A DNA stretch of 55,686 bases from NCBI RefSeq assembly GCF_025602895.1, contig NW_026516405.1:1-55686 (forward strand), written 5' to 3'. The stretch's first letter is position 1. Each line of letters begins with the position of its first letter. Origin of the DNA: Polychytrium aggregatum. Its lineage: Eukaryota > Chytridiomycota > Chytridiomycetes > Polychytriales. Below are positions 54,001 through 55,686 of the stretch, piece by piece. The notes beneath the pieces were generated by a model. That model was not told the DNA's origin and did not search any database. It was given only the letters and a program-made list of their open reading frames with translations. Made by a program: the position numbers and the translations under genes.

Positions 54001-55686
54001 CTTGGTCACGATGTCGGCATGAGGCGATTGATGCGAGGTAGCTCGCTCTCTACGTGATATGGCCTATAAAACTCAGCTTCCGTTGCAATCCTTCGCTCCA
54101 CCATCGACAATCGTCCACTCTGGTGCGCATCCGTTCTCGGCTTCGTTTTTCGTCTGAAACAGCCGACGGGAGGTGGAAAGAGTCTGTGTTATCAGGTAGG
54201 CATGGAACGAATATGTGACCCTTGGACTCTGTTCGAGTAGCAGCCTCAACCCACGGCTCGAGCAGCGAGTGGGGCACTCTTATCGCAAAGTCTGTTTGAT
54301 ATTGCCTCCGCCCATGCTGCCTCTTCTCATACCGATTCCTCTGATGCGGTGCGGCTGCTTAGCTCCCAGCCATTGTCTCCAAAGGCGCAACGAGAGGACT
54401 GACAGTAAGATCTGAGCCACCACCGAGGATCGCGCCGTTGATATTCGGCATAGCATCGGCCCGCACCATGTCATCAAACTAGACATATACGCCAGCACTC
54501 ACCGCCATTTCAATGCCATCTCAGGTTGTCGTGTCGCCTCTCCTGTCGCTGATGCAAGATCAGGTAACACACCTGCTCACACTTGGTATCCCAACAGCCA
54601 TGCTCAACAGCACGCTAACAGAAGCAAAGAAAAGCTGGCTATTTGATGGTGAGAGCCGCAACCCCGGTCCAGTACTGCGACTGTCGCTGCCTGTTATGAG
54701 CGACATGGCCATAGCCGCAGCTCTTGTGACTCGTTTAGCAGATCCCCTCCTCGCCCGGCTGTTTCTGCCCTCGATCGACCAAGGGGTGTTCGTGTGAATA
54801 GGCGCGAGCTTACTGACGAATCGTTTACCTCTTGACAGAGCTCTATGCCCCTGAACTCCGCCCCAAGCTCCTCTATGTCACTCCCGAGATGCTCACCCGC
54901 AGTAACAAGTTTCGGAGCGCGCTGACGCATTTGTACCAAAGAAAACTTGTGGCACGGTAAGGCATTGCTGCGTCTGCATCGATATCCGAGATAGGGATCA
55001 GGTCGCGAGTAGGGCCAGGGAGTCAGAGTATGGTTACAAAACAGCGTGTCTAACCGGCCGTGTGCCTACATTTGGATTGGAAGCTTTGTGATCGACGAAG
55101 CGCACTGCGTTAGTCAGTGGGGCCATGATTTCCGCCCAGACTACAAGGTGAGTCCGCAGCTACTTGCTGGTTTGTTCAGACGTACCGCTTGCTCGCTCGG
55201 TCTGGGGAGGGGAGTTGAACTGCCCCCCCCCCGCAGTGGCACATCATCGCGGCAACATTCAATGGCCTATTCGCGCAAGGTTTGTTTCGCGAAAATGGTG
55301 CTAATATCGCTTACTCTTTTCCCGCCTTTCCTCGAAGGATCTCGGCTTCTTAAGGCGCGAGTACCCCAATATCCCAATCATGGCGCTCACAGCCCACGGC
55401 CAACGAAAAGGTCAAGAGTAAGTATTCTGTTGATGGCGCCTTCCAGCAAGCCTCGTGTTGTGCCCATAGCACTCTTCAGGCGAGTTTGCAGCCTGCTGCG
55501 TGCCGTGGACCAAATCCTAACAGCAGCTCTTTGGACAATTCCAGTCGACGTTCAGGCTTGTCTCCAGCTACAAAACTGTGTGACATTCGTGCAAAGTTTC
55601 AATAGAGCCAATCTGAGGTACGTCGAGGAATGCAGGCAATACACCCGACAAGATCAGTCCGCAGCATCAAGCCCCACGGTGAGGAT
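51086..55686 (+). CDS. BLM/Sgs1-type RecQ DNA helicase (partial, cut by window end)
   Basis: Exons joining in phase: 51086-51318, 51475-51544, 51819-51954, 52103-52233, 52518-52660, 52773-53665, 53853-53983, 54163-54195, 54363-54404, 54525-54648, 54839-54956, 55084-55147, then 55338-55417 and one ending at 55619. A BLM-like N terminus ([16 protein letters not shown]) and a long acidic, disordered region ([13 protein letters not shown]) precede the core. Helicase motifs: motif 0 [15 protein letters not shown], Walker [11 protein letters not shown] (33-nt exon), [11 protein letters not shown] (Ia), [17 protein letters not shown] (Walker B/DEAH), and SFNRANLR. RecQ enzymes unwind recombination intermediates in the nucleus and act with topoisomerase III. 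At 55393-55395 an apparent extra C shifts the frame inside the ALTATANEKV motif. The RQC and HRDC domains would lie beyond the right edge. Confidence 0.85.

Noticed and set aside
1..55686. Transposable elements, CRISPR arrays or bacterial operons
   Set aside because: No reverse transcriptase, transposase or long terminal repeats were seen, and the intron-rich gene structure is eukaryotic.

Overview
The window reads as nuclear DNA of an early-diverging zoosporic fungus, most likely a chytrid (Chytridiomycota). This is inference from gene content. Genes are broken by many short GT-AG introns (mostly 60-250 nt) with CTAAC/CTGAC-like branch sites, and the standard code is used. Two axonemal proteins (ropporin-like and C20orf85/CIMIP1-like) require a motile cilium. 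A Nap1/Hem subunit of the SCAR/WAVE complex fits a cell that crawls, and TMEM18 and BET1-type SNARE orthologues are general eukaryotic. No transposon, CRISPR array, rRNA or recognisable tRNA was seen.

Layout. 0-6.4 kb: the 3' part of a multi-pass acyltransferase-like protein (+), a small secreted protein (+), a ropporin-1-like ciliary protein (-) and a GPI-anchored surface protein (-). 6.8-13.9 kb: a 25-exon NCKAP1/Hem gene (+) whose exons all join in phase. 14.4-15.5 kb: a BET1-family SNARE (-) with an inferred 4-nt exon. 17.5-25.2 kb: two regulatory-looking genes with disordered products, a Ser/Pro-rich protein (-) and a three-finger C2H2 protein (+), divergent across a 3.6-kb GC-rich interval and each followed by a long pyrimidine-rich stretch on its coding strand. 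26.8-31.9 kb: a hydrophobic orphan protein (-), a CIMIP1-like protein (+) and a type I membrane protein with an acidic repeat (+). 32.5-34.4 kb: a 16-repeat LRR protein (-). 35.1-39.6 kb: an NRPS-like adenylation/carrier/reductase enzyme (-). 40.4-46.6 kb: a very intron-rich receptor (-) joining a Venus-flytrap ligand domain, cysteine-rich modules and a polytopic membrane domain. 46.8-47.9 kb: TMEM18 (+), divergent from the receptor. 48.3-49.7 kb: an AMPK-type glycogen-binding-domain protein (-). 51.1 kb to the right edge: a BLM/Sgs1-type RecQ helicase (+), cut by the window end.

How they fit together. There is no operon-like organisation; most are unrelated housekeeping or lineage genes in divergent or convergent pairs. 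The coherent theme is zoospore biology: the flagellum (ropporin-like, CIMIP1-like), actin-driven crawling (Nap1/Hem), and environment sensing or surface contact (flytrap receptor, GPI-anchored and repeat-bearing surface proteins). The observations most worth following are the flytrap/cysteine-rich/polytopic receptor, very small in-phase exons inside conserved motifs (4 nt in the SNARE, 13 nt in the NRPS-like enzyme, 33 nt in RecQ), and an apparent 1-base insertion inside a signature helicase motif of the RecQ gene. Exon boundaries were assigned by eye from splice signals, reading phase and family resemblance; no search could be run.
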